A stretch of DNA of 45,028 bases from Streptomyces sp. SID4985 (GCF_009863025.1 NZ_WWIR01000082.1:1-45028), one strand, 5' to 3'; shown: positions 1 through 9,009, counted from the first letter of the stretch. Program-made: numbers and translations. The notes: generated by a model from the sequence alone, not told the origin.

Positions 1-159
1 GGCCGCCGGGGGTTCGTCCGGCGTGGCAGCCGCGCGGGGCTCGGGCGCGGCGGAACCGGCCTGCGGCGGGGCGTCCGTGGACGGCTCGTCCTGGGCCGAA
101 GCCCGCTGGTCCGCACCGGAGGTGCCCCGCTGCGGGTCGTTGGGCGGTGACTGGTTCAT
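1..159 (-). CDS. N-terminal fragment of a Pro/Ala-rich protein (cut by window edge)
   Basis: An ATG at 159 opens a frame that stays open to the window edge, giving 53 residues rich in Pro, Ala, Gln, Asp and Glu and starting MNQSPPNDPQRG. This looks like the disordered cytoplasmic leader that precedes a membrane segment in the next gene downstream of the ABC-F ATPase (197-1960), and only 37 bp separate the two. A second, co-transcribed membrane-anchored protein of the same kind is therefore likely. A GAGG motif lies about 11 nt upstream of the ATG. The functional domain lies outside the window, so no function can be given. Confidence 0.6.
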   Translation of the reverse strand, partial: MNQSPPNDPQRGTSGADQRASAQDEPSTDAPPQAGSAAPEPRAAATPDEPPAA

Positions 160-196
160 GGGGTGGATACCTCGGGGTGGGGACGCGGGGCCAGGG

Positions 197-1960
197 TCAC
201 TTGCCGAACGCCATCATCAGCTTTTCCTTGTCGTCGTCGTTACCGGTCAGCCGGTTCGAGGAGAGGTAGAACCGGCCGTCGGCCCAGGCGATCGCGCTGC
301 TGAAGAAGGTGTCCTCGATCTCCGCGGTCGAGGAGGGGTTCTGCAGCAGCGTGCCCGCCCGGTGCACCGACCCGGAGACCGGGATCGCGACGACCCGGCC
401 TCCCGTGTCGTACGACGCGTGCACATAGGCGACGAGCTTGCCGCCCTCCGCCTTGACGGGCGTCATCGACTCGTCCGTGGGCGACTTGACGCGCCACTTC
501 TCCTTGCCGGTGGCGAGGCTGATGGCGACGATCTCGTTGGGCCCGGTCGTCGCGTTGGTGGGCAGATAGAGCGTGTCGTCGGCGACGACGGCCCCCTGGC
601 AGCCCTGGAGCGCGCGGTTGAGCACCGCCCACCCGCAGCTGGTCATGAACTTCTCGTCCACCTTCACCTCGGAGCGGAACTTCCCGCCGTCGGTGAGGGT
701 GGAGATGTTCCACGCCTTCTTCTCGTCGTTGACGAGGTAGATCACCAGCGGGTTCACCGCGTACGCGTGCTGGACCCGCCAGCCCTTCTTGATCGGCTGC
801 GTCCACTTCACCTTGCCGGTGACCGCGTCGAGTTGGCGTACCTCGTCGTGCTCGTTGCTGCCGCCCGTGCCGCAGGAGGCCACCTGGATCAGCCGTCCGC
901 CGCCACCGGTGAAACCGGCCGGGAAGCAGTCCTCGCCGTACTTCTTGGACTCGTACAGCTTGTGCCCGTCGCGGATGTCGAACGCGATGCCCGACTGCGA
1001 ACGCCCCACGAGCAGGGTGTTGCCGCTGGTGATGAGCTGCACGTTCATGGCGCTGTCGAACAGCCCGCCCTCGGGGATCTCCCCGTGCCAGCCCTTCTTG
1101 CCGGTGTCGAGGTCGATCTGCTGGAGCTGGTCGCACTTGGCGCGGTCGCTGACGCCGTTCATGTACCCCACGACGATCTTGCCGCCGACGGGGTCCGGGG
1201 TGACCGCGCAGATCTTCTGCGGGAAGGCGATCGGGGCCCAGGCGGGGTTGCCGTCGGCCACGCGGTAGGCGAAGACCTGCTTGTACGCCGCCTTCACCGC
1301 CGTACGGCCGGTGATCCACATGCCCGGGGCGTCCGCGCCCGAACCGGGGGCGTCGGGGGCGGTCTTGTACCAGAGCACCTTCGCCTCGCCGGGCTTGCGG
1401 CCCGCGTTGAGGTCGTCGGTGTCGGAGCGTCCGTCGCCGCTGCCGTCACCGGGGTCGACGGGGGCGGTGACGGTCGGCTTGGGGTCGTCGCTCTTGTGCG
1501 CGACGGGCTTCTTGCCGCCGGAGTCTGCGGAGGTCACGGCGTAGACCGTGCCGCCGACGAGGAGCAGGGCGGCGGCGACAGCGCCCGCGATGATGGCCGT
1601 CTTCTTGCGACTCCCGCCGGGGCCGGGCGGAGTGCCGGGGGCGCCGGGGTACGGCGCCTGCGGGTACCCGTAGGGGCCGGGCTGCTGGGCGTAGGGGCCA
1701 CCGGGGGGCGGGCCGTAGGGGGCGGCACCGCCGGGCTGGGGCGGGTACCCGTAGGGGCCCGGCTGCTGGGCGTACGGGCCGGGCTGGGCGTACGGACCAG
1801 GCGGGGCGTAGGGGCCGGGCTGCTGCGGGAAGCCGTAACCGGGCTGCGGCGGGGTGTTGGGGGGCTGCGGCGGTTGCGCCTGGGGCGCGTGGCCATGCGG
1901 CGGCTGATCCTGCGGTGCTCCGAATCCGCCCTGCGGCGGCTGACCGGGTGGCTGGGTCAT
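197..1960 (-). CDS. membrane-anchored PQQ-type beta-propeller protein
   Basis: 587 aa. Residues 1-118 are a low-complexity Pro/Gly/Tyr/Gln region with repeated PGPYAQ and PGPYGYP units. A single membrane helix follows at about 120-142 (KKTAIIAGAVAAALLLVGG), after a basic Arg-Lys-Lys stop-transfer-like stretch. The rest is outside the membrane and carries PQQ/quinoprotein-like blades: repeated segments of the type 'D-x-x-T-G-K-x-x-W' such as DTGKKGW, AVTGKVKW and ATGKEKW. Such proteins in Streptomyces are surface beta-propellers of unknown ligand; the quinone-binding Trp motif does not imply a bound cofactor. The ATG at 1960 has a purine-rich GAGGGGG site upstream. It lies downstream of the ABC-F gene on the same strand, across a likely terminator. 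Confidence 0.85.
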   Translation of the reverse strand: MTQPPGQPPQGGFGAPQDQPPHGHAPQAQPPQPPNTPPQPGYGFPQQPGPYAPPGPYAQPGPYAQQPGPYGYPPQPGGAAPYGPPPGGPYAQQPGPYGYPQAPYPGAPGTPPGPGGSRKKTAIIAGAVAAALLLVGGTVYAVTSADSGGKKPVAHKSDDPKPTVTAPVDPGDGSGDGRSDTDDLNAGRKPGEAKVLWYKTAPDAPGSGADAPGMWITGRTAVKAAYKQVFAYRVADGNPAWAPIAFPQKICAVTPDPVGGKIVVGYMNGVSDRAKCDQLQQIDLDTGKKGWHGEIPEGGLFDSAMNVQLITSGNTLLVGRSQSGIAFDIRDGHKLYESKKYGEDCFPAGFTGGGGRLIQVASCGTGGSNEHDEVRQLDAVTGKVKWTQPIKKGWRVQHAYAVNPLVIYLVNDEKKAWNISTLTDGGKFRSEVKVDEKFMTSCGWAVLNRALQGCQGAVVADDTLYLPTNATTGPNEIVAISLATGKEKWRVKSPTDESMTPVKAEGGKLVAYVHASYDTGGRVVAIPVSGSVHRAGTLLQNPSSTAEIEDTFFSSAIAWADGRFYLSSNRLTGNDDDKEKLMMAFGK

Positions 1961-2094
1961 CAGCGCTGCTCCCCCTCGTCCACTGATTTTTAGCCAAGTG
2001 ATCCGAGGTTGACGGCCGACCGCAGGCCGGCGCGGCGTTCCCCCGAACGCCTCTTTTCTATCACCCGCCGCCGACAGCGCAGGAGCGCACGAGA

Positions 2095-2130
2095 GCCGGT
2101 CCCCCCAAGCGTTCCCAAGGGAGGACCGGC
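2095..2130 (-). terminator. hairpin downstream of the ABC-F gene
   Basis: Arms GCCGGTCC (2095-2102) and GGACCGGC (2123-2130) pair perfectly and are extended by CCC/GGG after a one-base bulge. It lies 15 bp past the ABC-F stop (2145) and before the PQQ-protein start. No T-tract is present, as is common for Streptomyces terminators. Confidence 0.5.
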
Positions 2131-2144
2131 CCGTGATGCCTCCG

Positions 2145-3950
2145 TTACGCGTCCTCGGCCAACTCCAGCCAGCGCATCTCCAGTTCCTCGCGCTCGTCGG
2201 CGAGGCCCCGGAGCTGGGCGTCGAGTTCGGCCACCTTGCCGAAGTCCGTGGCGTTCTCCGCGATGGCCGCGTGGAGCTTGGTCTCCTTCTCGGAGATCTT
2301 GTCCAACTGGCGCTCGATCTTCTGGAGTTCCTTCTTCGCGGCGCGCTGGTCGGCGGCGCTGCGCTCAGGGGCGGCGGCGGTCTTCGGGGCGGGGGCGGAA
2401 GAGGCCACCGCCTCCTCCATCCGCTGCCGTCGCTCCAGGTACTCGTCGATGCCGCGCGGCAGCATCCGCAGCGTGCCGTCGCCGAGGAGGGCGTACACCT
2501 TGTCGGTGGTGCGCTCGACGAAGAAGCGGTCGTGGGAGATGACGATCATCGAGCCGGGCCAGCCGTCGAGGACGTCCTCCAGCTGGTTCAGGGTCTCGAT
2601 GTCGAGGTCGTTGGTGGGCTCGTCCAGGAAGAGGACGTTGGGCTCGTCCATGAGGAGGCGCAGCAGCTGGAGACGGCGGCGCTCACCGCCGGAGAGGTCG
2701 CCGACCGGCGTCCACTGCTTCTCCTTGCTGAAGCCGAAGGTCTCGCACAGCTGGCCCGCCGTCATCTCGCGGCCCTTGCCGAGGTCGACGCGCTCGCGCA
2801 CCTGCTGCACGGCCTCCAACACCCGCGTGTTGGGGTCGAGTTCGGCGACCTCCTGGGAGAGGTAGGCGAGCTTGACGGTCCTGCCGACGGCGATGCGTCC
2901 GGCGGCGGGCTGCGCCTCGCCCTCGGTACGGGCGGACTCGGCCATGGCGCGCAGCAGCGAGGTCTTGCCCGCGCCGTTGACGCCGACCAGGCCGATGCGG
3001 TCGCCGGGGCCGAGCTGCCAGGTGACGTGCTGGAGCAGCCGCTTGGGACCGGCCTCGATGGAGACGTTCTCCAGGTCGAAGACGGTCTTGCCGAGCCGGG
3101 AGGAGGCGAACTTCATCAGTTCGCTGGAGTCGCGCGGCGGCGGCACGTCCTTGATCAGCTCGTTGGCGGCCTCGACGCGGAAGCGGGGCTTGGAGGTACG
3201 GGCCGGGGCACCGCGCCGCAGCCAGGCCAGCTCCTTCCGCACCAGGTTCTGCCGCTTGGCCTCCTCGGTGGCGGCGATGCGCTCGCGCTCCGCGCGGGCG
3301 AAGACGTAGTCGGAGTAGCCGCCCTCGTACTCGTACACGTCGCCGCGCTGCACGTCCCACATGCGGGTGCAGACCTGGTCCAGGAACCACCGGTCGTGGG
3401 TCACGCACACCAGCGCCGAGCGGCGCTCGCGCAGGTGCCGGGCGAGCCAGGAGATGCCCTCGACGTCGAGGTGGTTGGTGGGCTCGTCCAGGACGATGAG
3501 GTCCTGCTCCTCGATGAGCAGCTTCGCCAGCGCGATACGGCGCCGCTCACCACCGGAGAGCGGACCGATGACCGTGTCGAGCCCCTTGGGGAACCCCGGC
3601 AGGTCGAGCCCGCCGAACAGCCCGGTCAGCACATCCCTGACCTTGGCGTTGCCCGCCCACTCGTGGTCGGCCATGTCCCCGATGACCTCGTGCCGGACGG
3701 TCGCCTCCGGATCGAGCGAGTCGTGCTGCGTCAGCACGCCGAGCCGCAGCCCCCCGGAATGCGTCACCCGCCCGGTGTCGGCCTCCTCCAGCCGCGCGAG
3801 CATCCGGATGAGCGTGGTCTTCCCGTCCCCGTTCCGCCCGACGACCCCGATCCGGTCCCCCTCCGACACACCGAGCGAGACACCGTCCAGCAGGGCACGG
3901 GTGCCGTAGACCTTGCTGACGTTCTCGACATTGACCAGGTTGACGGCCAT
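2145..3950 (-). CDS. ABC-F family ATPase (Uup-like)
   Basis: 601 aa, cytosolic, with no membrane segment. Two ABC domains are visible. The first has Walker A GRNGDGKTTL and signature LSGGERRRIALAKLL. The second has GVNGAGKTSLLRA and LSGGERRRLQLLRLL. Each has a Walker B ending in DEPTN. The final ~65 residues form a charged coiled coil (KKELQKIERQLDKISEKETK) like the C-terminal DNA/RNA-binding domain of Uup. ABC-F proteins act on ribosomes or translation factors rather than in transport; Uup-type members rescue translation and affect DNA integrity. I chose the ATG at 3950 rather than an upstream one because CAGGAG sits 5 nt before it. The stop is TAA, unusual next to the TGA stops around it. 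Confidence 0.9.
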   Translation of the reverse strand: MAVNLVNVENVSKVYGTRALLDGVSLGVSEGDRIGVVGRNGDGKTTLIRMLARLEEADTGRVTHSGGLRLGVLTQHDSLDPEATVRHEVIGDMADHEWAGNAKVRDVLTGLFGGLDLPGFPKGLDTVIGPLSGGERRRIALAKLLIEEQDLIVLDEPTNHLDVEGISWLARHLRERRSALVCVTHDRWFLDQVCTRMWDVQRGDVYEYEGGYSDYVFARAERERIAATEEAKRQNLVRKELAWLRRGAPARTSKPRFRVEAANELIKDVPPPRDSSELMKFASSRLGKTVFDLENVSIEAGPKRLLQHVTWQLGPGDRIGLVGVNGAGKTSLLRAMAESARTEGEAQPAAGRIAVGRTVKLAYLSQEVAELDPNTRVLEAVQQVRERVDLGKGREMTAGQLCETFGFSKEKQWTPVGDLSGGERRRLQLLRLLMDEPNVLFLDEPTNDLDIETLNQLEDVLDGWPGSMIVISHDRFFVERTTDKVYALLGDGTLRMLPRGIDEYLERRQRMEEAVASSAPAPKTAAAPERSAADQRAAKKELQKIERQLDKISEKETKLHAAIAENATDFGKVAELDAQLRGLADEREELEMRWLELAEDA

Positions 3951-4108
3951 TTCACTCCTGTGCGCGCGGGGCGGATCAGCCTTCAAGCGTAGGGCCTGCG
4001 GGGGAGGGGGCGGGGCGCGAGGGGTCGGTCACGCTTTGTGATGACGTGATCGGGATCCGGCGGCTACCGTGGTGGGCAGGCAGCAGGATCCCGTTCATGG
4101 GAGGAACC

Positions 4109-4702
4109 ATGACCGCCGAGCCCGTCGAGCACCACGTCCAGTGGCCGGTGCCGCCGCAGGACGGCTACACCGTGGACGACCTGTTCACGCTGCCCGATCT
4201 CCCGCCGCACACCGAGCTGATCGACGGGAGCCTGGTTTTCGTGAGTCCGCAGCGTCGTTTTCATTACCTTGCGATCGACCTGCTGTTCAGCGGGCTGCGC
4301 GCTGCTCTCCCCCCGGAGTTCAGCGTCGAACGGGAGATGGCCGTCGTCCTCGACGACCGCAACGGCCCTGAACCCGATGTATGTGTGGTCCGTGCCGAGG
4401 CGGTGACCGGGCTGGATCAGACCCGATTTCAGGCTCGGGACGTCCTGCTCGCCGTGGAGGTCGTCTCCCCCGAGTCCGGTTCCCGCGACCGTACGACCAA
4501 ACCGCAGAAGTACGCCGCCGCGGGTATCCCGATCTTCTGGCGTGTCGAGCAGGATGGACCCACCGGCAACCCCCTCGTCCATGTGTACGAGATCGACCCG
4601 CTCACCAAGTCCTACGTGCACATGGGCCTGCACCGGGACAACCTCAAGGTCGACAAGCCCTACCCGATCGGCATCGACCTGACCGCGATCGGACGGCGCT
4701 GA
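4109..4702 (+). CDS. Uma2 family (DUF820) endonuclease-fold protein
   Basis: 197 aa. The residues of the Uma2 PD-(D/E)xK fold are in order: 'PPHTELIDGSLVFVSPQ' near the N-terminus, 'GPEPDVCVV' with the core Asp, 'LLAVEVVSPES' with the acidic strand, then 'KPQKYAAAGIPIFW', the conserved Lys and helix. The family is abundant in actinomycetes and cyanobacteria. Nuclease activity is predicted from fold, and the physiological role is not known. Start chosen at ATG 4109 because GGGAGG lies about 5 nt before it, in preference to an upstream in-frame start at 4046. It is a single-gene unit, convergent with ispE: the two stop codons are only 5 bp apart. Confidence 0.85.
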   Translation: MTAEPVEHHVQWPVPPQDGYTVDDLFTLPDLPPHTELIDGSLVFVSPQRRFHYLAIDLLFSGLRAALPPEFSVEREMAVVLDDRNGPEPDVCVVRAEAVTGLDQTRFQARDVLLAVEVVSPESGSRDRTTKPQKYAAAGIPIFWRVEQDGPTGNPLVHVYEIDPLTKSYVHMGLHRDNLKVDKPYPIGIDLTAIGRR

Positions 4703-4707
4703 CCGGA

Positions 4708-5601
4708 TCAGACCACCAACGCCCCCGGCGCAGGACCGGACGCCACCCGTACCGTCCGGCACGTGCCGGACACCCGCAGCGCCTCCGCGACCTTCGCCGC
4801 GGACTCCGCGTCACGGGTCAGGAAGGCCGTCGTGGGGCCCGAGCCGGAGACCAGGGTGGCGAGGGCGCCCGCGTCGTGGCCTGCGGCCAGGGTGGCGGCG
4901 AGTTCCGGGTAGAGGGACAGCGCGGCGGGCTGGAGGTCATTCGAGAGGGTGGCCGCCAGGGCGTCCGGGTCGCCCTTGGCCAGGGCGTCCAGGAGGTCCG
5001 GGGAGGCGACCGGTTCGGGGATGTCGCGGCCCTCGGCAAGGCGGTCGAACTCTCGGAAGACCGCCGGGGTGGACAGGCCGCGCTCCGCCATCGCGAAGAC
5101 CCAGTGGAAGCCGCCGCCGATGTCGAGCGGGGTGAGGCGTTCGCCGCGGCCGAGGCCGAGGGCGGCGCCGCCGACCAGGCTGAAGGGCACGTCGCTGCCC
5201 AGCTCCGCGCAGATGTCGAGGAGTTCCGGCAGGGACGCCCCCGTGCGCCACAGCGCGTCGCAGGCGACCAGCGCGCCCGCGCCGTCCGCGCTGCCGCCCG
5301 CCATGCCGCCCGCGACCGGGATGTCCTTGGCGATGTGGATGTGGACGGCCGGTTCGATGCCCCGGCGCTCGGCGAGGGCGATGGCCGCGCGTGCGGCCAG
5401 GTTGGTGCGGTCCAGCGGGACCGACGCGGCGTCCGGGCCCTCGCAGGTGACCCGGAGTTCGTCGGCGGGGGTCACGGTGACCTCGTCGTAGAGGCCGACC
5501 GCGAGGAAGACGTTGGCGAGGTCGTGGAAGCCGTCGGGCCGGGCGGCGCCGACCGCGAGCTGGACGTTGACCTTGGCCGGTACCCGTACCGTGACGCTCA
5601 C
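4708..5601 (-). CDS. ispE: 4-diphosphocytidyl-2-C-methyl-D-erythritol kinase
   Basis: 297 aa GHMP kinase. It phosphorylates the 2-hydroxyl of CDP-methylerythritol with ATP in the non-mevalonate (MEP) route to isoprenoid precursors. Visible features are the N-terminal '[11 protein letters not shown]' with the catalytic-site Lys, the Gly-rich ATP loop '[17 protein letters not shown]', and a C-terminal '[11 protein letters not shown]' GHMP motif. The GTG start at 5601 overlaps the ksgA stop by 4 bp (GTGA), so the two are translationally coupled. The ksgA-ispE pair next to rpfB is a conserved actinobacterial arrangement, also seen in Mycobacterium. Length and motifs are normal. Confidence 0.95.
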   Translation of the reverse strand: MSVTVRVPAKVNVQLAVGAARPDGFHDLANVFLAVGLYDEVTVTPADELRVTCEGPDAASVPLDRTNLAARAAIALAERRGIEPAVHIHIAKDIPVAGGMAGGSADGAGALVACDALWRTGASLPELLDICAELGSDVPFSLVGGAALGLGRGERLTPLDIGGGFHWVFAMAERGLSTPAVFREFDRLAEGRDIPEPVASPDLLDALAKGDPDALAATLSNDLQPAALSLYPELAATLAAGHDAGALATLVSGSGPTTAFLTRDAESAAKVAEALRVSGTCRTVRVASGPAPGALVV

Positions 5602-6467
5602 GCGCCCGCCCCCTTGTGCTCCGCGATCCGCGCGAACTCCTCGACCGTGAGCGACTCGCCGCGCGCCTGCGGGGAGACCCCGGCCGCGACGAGGGCGGCC
5701 TCGGCGGCGGCGGCCGAACCGGCCCAGCCGGAGAGCGCGGCGCGCAGGGTCTTGCGGCGCTGCGCGAAGGCCGCGTCCACGACCGCGAAGACCTGCTCCC
5801 GGGTGGCGGTGGTCTTCACCGGCTCGGTACGGCGGACCAGGGAGACGAGCCCGCTGTCGACGTTCGGCGCGGGCCAGAAGACGTTGCGCCCGATGGCACC
5901 GGCCCGCTTGACCTCGGCGTACCAGTTGGCCTTCACCGAGGGCACGCCGTACACCTTGGAGCCGGGCGCGGCGGCGAGCCGGTCGGCGACCTCGGACTGG
6001 ACCATCACCAGCGTGCGCTCGATGCTCGGGAAGGTCGCGAGCATGTGCAGCAGCACGGGGACGGCGACGTTGTAGGGCAGGTTGGCGACGAGCGCGGTGG
6101 GCGGCGGGCCCGGCAGCTCGTCGACGAGCATCGCGTCGGAGTGGACCAGCGCGAACCGGTCGGCGCGCCCGGGCATCCGGGCGGCGATGGTCGCGGGCAG
6201 CGCGGCGGCCAGCACGTCGTCGATCTCGACGGCGGTGACCCGGTCGGCGGCCTCCAGCAGGGCGAGGGTGAGGGAGCCGAGACCCGGCCCCACCTCGACC
6301 ACCACGTCGTCGGGGCGTACCCCGGCGGTGCGGACGATGCGGCGGACCGTGTTGGCGTCGATCACGAAGTTCTGACCGCGCTGCTTGGTGGGCCGCACGC
6401 CGAGCACGGCCGCCAGTTCGCGGATGTCGGCGGGTCCGAGCAGGGCGTCGGGGGTGGGGCTACTCAC
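5598..6467 (-). CDS. ksgA: 16S rRNA (adenine1518-N6/adenine1519-N6)-dimethyltransferase
   Basis: 289 aa. It dimethylates the two adjacent adenines in the 3'-terminal hairpin of 16S rRNA using SAM, late in 30S assembly. The sequence shows '[19 protein letters not shown]', the SAM loop '[17 protein letters not shown]', the acidic 'VTAVEIDD', and the catalytic motif IV '[14 protein letters not shown]' (NLPY). The GTG at 6467 has no Shine-Dalgarno; instead a TACCCT hexamer ends 6 nt before it, suggesting a leaderless transcript. Loss of this gene gives kasugamycin resistance in other bacteria. It is the first gene of the ksgA-ispE unit and lies after the rpfB terminator hairpin. Confidence 0.95.
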   Translation of the reverse strand: MSSPTPDALLGPADIRELAAVLGVRPTKQRGQNFVIDANTVRRIVRTAGVRPDDVVVEVGPGLGSLTLALLEAADRVTAVEIDDVLAAALPATIAARMPGRADRFALVHSDAMLVDELPGPPPTALVANLPYNVAVPVLLHMLATFPSIERTLVMVQSEVADRLAAAPGSKVYGVPSVKANWYAEVKRAGAIGRNVFWPAPNVDSGLVSLVRRTEPVKTTATREQVFAVVDAAFAQRRKTLRAALSGWAGSAAAAEAALVAAGVSPQARGESLTVEEFARIAEHKGAGA

Positions 6468-6473
6468 GGAACA

Positions 6474-6479
6474 AGGGTA
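6474..6479 (-). promoter_or_regulatory. putative -10 element of leaderless ksgA
   Basis: TACCCT on the minus strand, followed by six bases and then the GTG start of ksgA at 6467. No ribosome-binding site is present. I see no good -35 at the expected distance. Confidence 0.4.
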
Positions 6480-6520
6480 CGGGGCGACGGGGCGCCTCCC
6501 GCGCGGCGGACGCCACGGCG

Positions 6521-6568
6521 GGGCCGTACGGCCGCACGAGAGCGCCTGATCCGCACCCCGTACGGCCC
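6521..6568 (-). terminator. inverted repeat just after rpfB
   Basis: GGGCCGTACGG (6521-6531) and CCGTACGGCCC (6558-6568) are perfect 11-bp arms with a 26-nt loop. The repeat begins 4 bp beyond the rpfB stop codon and lies upstream of the proposed ksgA promoter. The long loop makes it a moderate terminator candidate; it could also be a protein-binding site, since the arms are themselves nearly palindromic. Confidence 0.45.
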
Positions 6569-6572
6569 TTCT

Positions 6573-7976
6573 TCACCCCCGCAGCCGCCCCCCGCAGTGC
6601 GGCCAGGGACTCGTCCCGTGCCGCAGATAGAGCTTCTTCGCGCGGAAGGTCTGCTCCTCGGCCGGGGCGTCCTGGGGGCGGCCCTGGCCGCCGAGGCTGT
6701 GCCAGGTGGGGGCGTCGAACTGGTAGAGGCCGCCGTAGGTGCCCGAGGGGTCGACGGCGTCGGGGCGGCCGCCGGACTCGCAGACGGCGAGGGCGTGCCA
6801 GTTCAGGTGGTCCGCGCCGCCCACGGAGGCGGGGCGCTGCCGGGTGCCGTACCGGACCTTCCCGCGGCGCGGCTCGCGCACCACCTCGGAGCCCTCCAGG
6901 CGGGGCCGCTGCCGTACGCCGTTGACGGTGCGCACCAGATAGGTGATCCGGCGCAGGCCGGGGCTGCCCTGCCGGTCGACGACCTCGGTGCCCTGGAAGA
7001 GGCTCGGGTCCTCGGTGCGCTCCACGGTGTACGCGATGGGTTCCTCGCGGACCTCGCGGGTGCCGGTCACGCGGAGCACGGTGACCGTCTGCCCGTCGCG
7101 GGGGAAGCTCGCGGCGGGTACGGAGGTGGTGTCCTCGCCGTGCAGGGCGACCCCGGCCTCGTCCAGCGCCTGCCCGACGGTGGCGGCGTTGGTGCGGACG
7201 GTGCGGCTGCGGCCGTCCGCGACGATGGTGAGGGTGCGCTCGGTGCGCACGTCGAAGCGGAGCCCGGCCCGTCCGATGGGCTGGGAGCGGGAGACGGAGA
7301 GGTACGCGCCCTCCGCCCGTACTCCGAACTGCCGGAGCGCCTCCGCCACGGTGCCCGCGGTCGTCCACACCGTGCGCTGCTCGCCGTCGATGGTGAGGCG
7401 GAGGGGGCGGCCGTGGCGGACGGTGATCTCGTCGCCGTCGGTCAGCGGGGTGCCGGGGGCGGGGGCGACGACGTCGTGCCGGCCGAGACGGACGCCCTCC
7501 TCCTCCAGCAGCTCGGTCACGTCGTCGGCGAAGGTGTGCAGGGTGCGGTGGCCGCCGTCCACGGTCAGCTCGACGGACCGGTCCTCGGCGACGAACGCGC
7601 TGGTCCCGCCCGCGAGGAAGGCGACGACGAGGGCCTGCGGGACGAGTCTGCGCACGGCGGACTCGGGGCGCTCACCGGAGCGGGAGCGGCCCCGGGCCCT
7701 GCGCCGCGCGGCGCGTCCCCCCGGCGCACCCTCCCGTACGTCGTACACGTCCGGCGCCGGTCTCGGCACCGGCAGCGCGGGCTCGGTGGCGAGGTACGCC
7801 TCGGCCTCGTAGGCGGGCCGGTAGGTGTCCCGGCCGCCGGGCAGGTCGTACGGCAGGGTCCGCGCGCTGTGCAGGCCGTCGTGGTCGGGCACCGTGTCGG
7901 GCACCGTGCGGGCGAGGGGGCCGAGGGTGCCGTGCGGACCCACGGGGCCGTACGTCTCGTACTGCGACTTGGTCAC
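6573..7976 (-). CDS. rpfB: resuscitation-promoting factor, cell-wall lytic transglycosylase-like
   Basis: 467 aa. Order of parts: residues 1-110, a basic, Pro/Tyr-containing cytoplasmic leader; membrane helix about 111-131; three DUF348 (ubiquitin-like) repeats at about 134-175, 192-232 and 247-288; a G5 domain about 298-376; a C-terminal Rpf domain 388-465 with 'NWHALAVCESGG', where Glu400 is the catalytic residue, and the paired Cys399/Cys461. The Rpf domain cleaves peptidoglycan and promotes germination or exit from dormancy. The tatD-rpfB-ksgA-ispE order matches the rpfB locus of mycobacteria, which supports the symbol. GTG at 7976 was preferred to the upstream ATG at 8051 because the promoter below lies between them. 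The long cytoplasmic leader is unusual for RpfB. Confidence 0.9.
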   Translation of the reverse strand: MTKSQYETYGPVGPHGTLGPLARTVPDTVPDHDGLHSARTLPYDLPGGRDTYRPAYEAEAYLATEPALPVPRPAPDVYDVREGAPGGRAARRRARGRSRSGERPESAVRRLVPQALVVAFLAGGTSAFVAEDRSVELTVDGGHRTLHTFADDVTELLEEEGVRLGRHDVVAPAPGTPLTDGDEITVRHGRPLRLTIDGEQRTVWTTAGTVAEALRQFGVRAEGAYLSVSRSQPIGRAGLRFDVRTERTLTIVADGRSRTVRTNAATVGQALDEAGVALHGEDTTSVPAASFPRDGQTVTVLRVTGTREVREEPIAYTVERTEDPSLFQGTEVVDRQGSPGLRRITYLVRTVNGVRQRPRLEGSEVVREPRRGKVRYGTRQRPASVGGADHLNWHALAVCESGGRPDAVDPSGTYGGLYQFDAPTWHSLGGQGRPQDAPAEEQTFRAKKLYLRHGTSPWPHCGGRLRG

Positions 7977-8022
7977 GCCGACACACGCTCCAGGAGGCCG
8001 GGGGTCCGGATCGGGCCCCCAG

Positions 8023-8051
8023 AACCTAGCGGAGCGGGCGTCACTCTCCAA
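8023..8051 (-). promoter_or_regulatory. HrdB-like promoter of rpfB
   Basis: On the minus strand TTGGAG (-35, 8051-8046) is followed after exactly 17 bp by TAGGTT (-10, 8028-8023). Both are close to the Streptomyces housekeeping consensus. The expected transcription start near 8016 gives a leader of about 40 nt before the GTG at 7976. Confidence 0.6.
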
Positions 8052-8090
8052 AGCGACGCGACTACGGTCCGTCGCGCCTCGAACGGGCGC

Positions 8091-8984
8091 TCAGTACCCG
8101 AAGGCGCGCGCCGTGTTCGCGGCGAGCGCGGTGGCAAGGGTGTCCTCGTCGGTGCCGCGTACGGCGGCCATGGCGCGCACGGTGACCGGGATCAGGTACG
8201 GCGCGTTGGGGCGGCCCCGGTACGGCGCCGGGGTCAGGAAGGGCGCGTCGGTCTCGACCAGGACCAGTTCCAGCGGGGCCACGGCGAGGGCGTCCCGGAG
8301 GTTCTGGGCGTTCTTGAAGGTGACGTTGCCCGCGAAGGACATGTAGTAGCCCTCGCGGGCGCAGATCTCCGCCATGTCGGCGTCGCCGGAGTAGCAGTGG
8401 AAGACGGTGCGCTCGGGGGCGCCCTCCTCCTTCAGGACGCGCAGGACGTCGGCGTGGGCGTCGCGGTCGTGGATGACGAGGGCCTTGCCGTGCCGCTTGG
8501 CGATCTCGATGTGGGCGCGGAAGGAGCGCTCCTGGGCCTCCTTGCCCTCCGGGCCGGTGCGGAAGTAGTCGAGGCCGGTCTCGCCCACGCCCTTGACCTG
8601 CGGGAGCGCGGCGAGGCGGTCGATCTCGGCGAGGGCTTCGTCCAGCGCCGAGTCGCCACCCGCGACCCGAGCGCCCTGCCTCGACCAGCCGTCGGGGTCC
8701 CCGTGGACGATGCGCGGCGCCTCGTTCGGGTGAAGGGCGACGGCCGCGTGGACGCTGTCGTACGCGGCGGCCGTCTCGGCGGCCCAGCGGGAGCCCGCGA
8801 GGTCGCAGCCGACCTGGACGACGGTCGTCACCCCCACGGACGCGGCCTTCGCCAGGCCCTCCTCGACAGTGCCGGACTGCATGTCGAGGTGGGTGTGCGA
8901 GTCGGCCACGGGCACCGCCAGGGGTGCCGGGAGCGGCGGGGCCGCGTGCTTGTCGTCCTGGGCGGGACCGGCGTTCGAAGGCAT
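8091..8984 (-). CDS. tatD: TatD family metal-dependent hydrolase (DNase)
   Basis: 297 aa TIM-barrel hydrolase. The metal-binding motifs are all visible: 'ADSHTHLD' (HxH), 'GVGETGLDYFR' (Glu), 'LVIHDRDAH' (His), 'VFHCYSGD' (His) and 'LVETDAPFLTP' (Asp). TatD proteins are cytosolic 3'-5' exonucleases or endonucleases linked to DNA repair and turnover; the substrate here is not shown. Start: the ATG at 8984 has no Shine-Dalgarno but is preceded by a consensus TAGGAT hexamer ending 6 nt upstream, so a leaderless mRNA is likely. It sits directly upstream of rpfB, as in other actinobacteria, though the usual neighbouring methionyl-tRNA synthetase gene is absent here. Confidence 0.92.
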   Translation of the reverse strand: MPSNAGPAQDDKHAAPPLPAPLAVPVADSHTHLDMQSGTVEEGLAKAASVGVTTVVQVGCDLAGSRWAAETAAAYDSVHAAVALHPNEAPRIVHGDPDGWSRQGARVAGGDSALDEALAEIDRLAALPQVKGVGETGLDYFRTGPEGKEAQERSFRAHIEIAKRHGKALVIHDRDAHADVLRVLKEEGAPERTVFHCYSGDADMAEICAREGYYMSFAGNVTFKNAQNLRDALAVAPLELVLVETDAPFLTPAPYRGRPNAPYLIPVTVRAMAAVRGTDEDTLATALAANTARAFGY

Positions 8985-8990
8985 GTGCCG

Positions 8991-8996
8991 ATCCTA
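8991..8996 (-). promoter_or_regulatory. -10 element of leaderless tatD
   Basis: TAGGAT, a perfect Streptomyces -10 sequence, followed by CGGCAC and the ATG. Transcription starting seven bases after the hexamer would begin at the A of the start codon (8984). No Shine-Dalgarno exists. Confidence 0.5.
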
Positions 8997-9009
8997 CGGA
9001 AACCCGCGC

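Noticed and set aside
23..1993. 656-residue frame opposite the PQQ-type propeller gene
   Set aside because: Arg/Val/Gly-rich shadow of the real gene caused by high GC; no domain motif, while the minus strand has clear repeats and a membrane helix.
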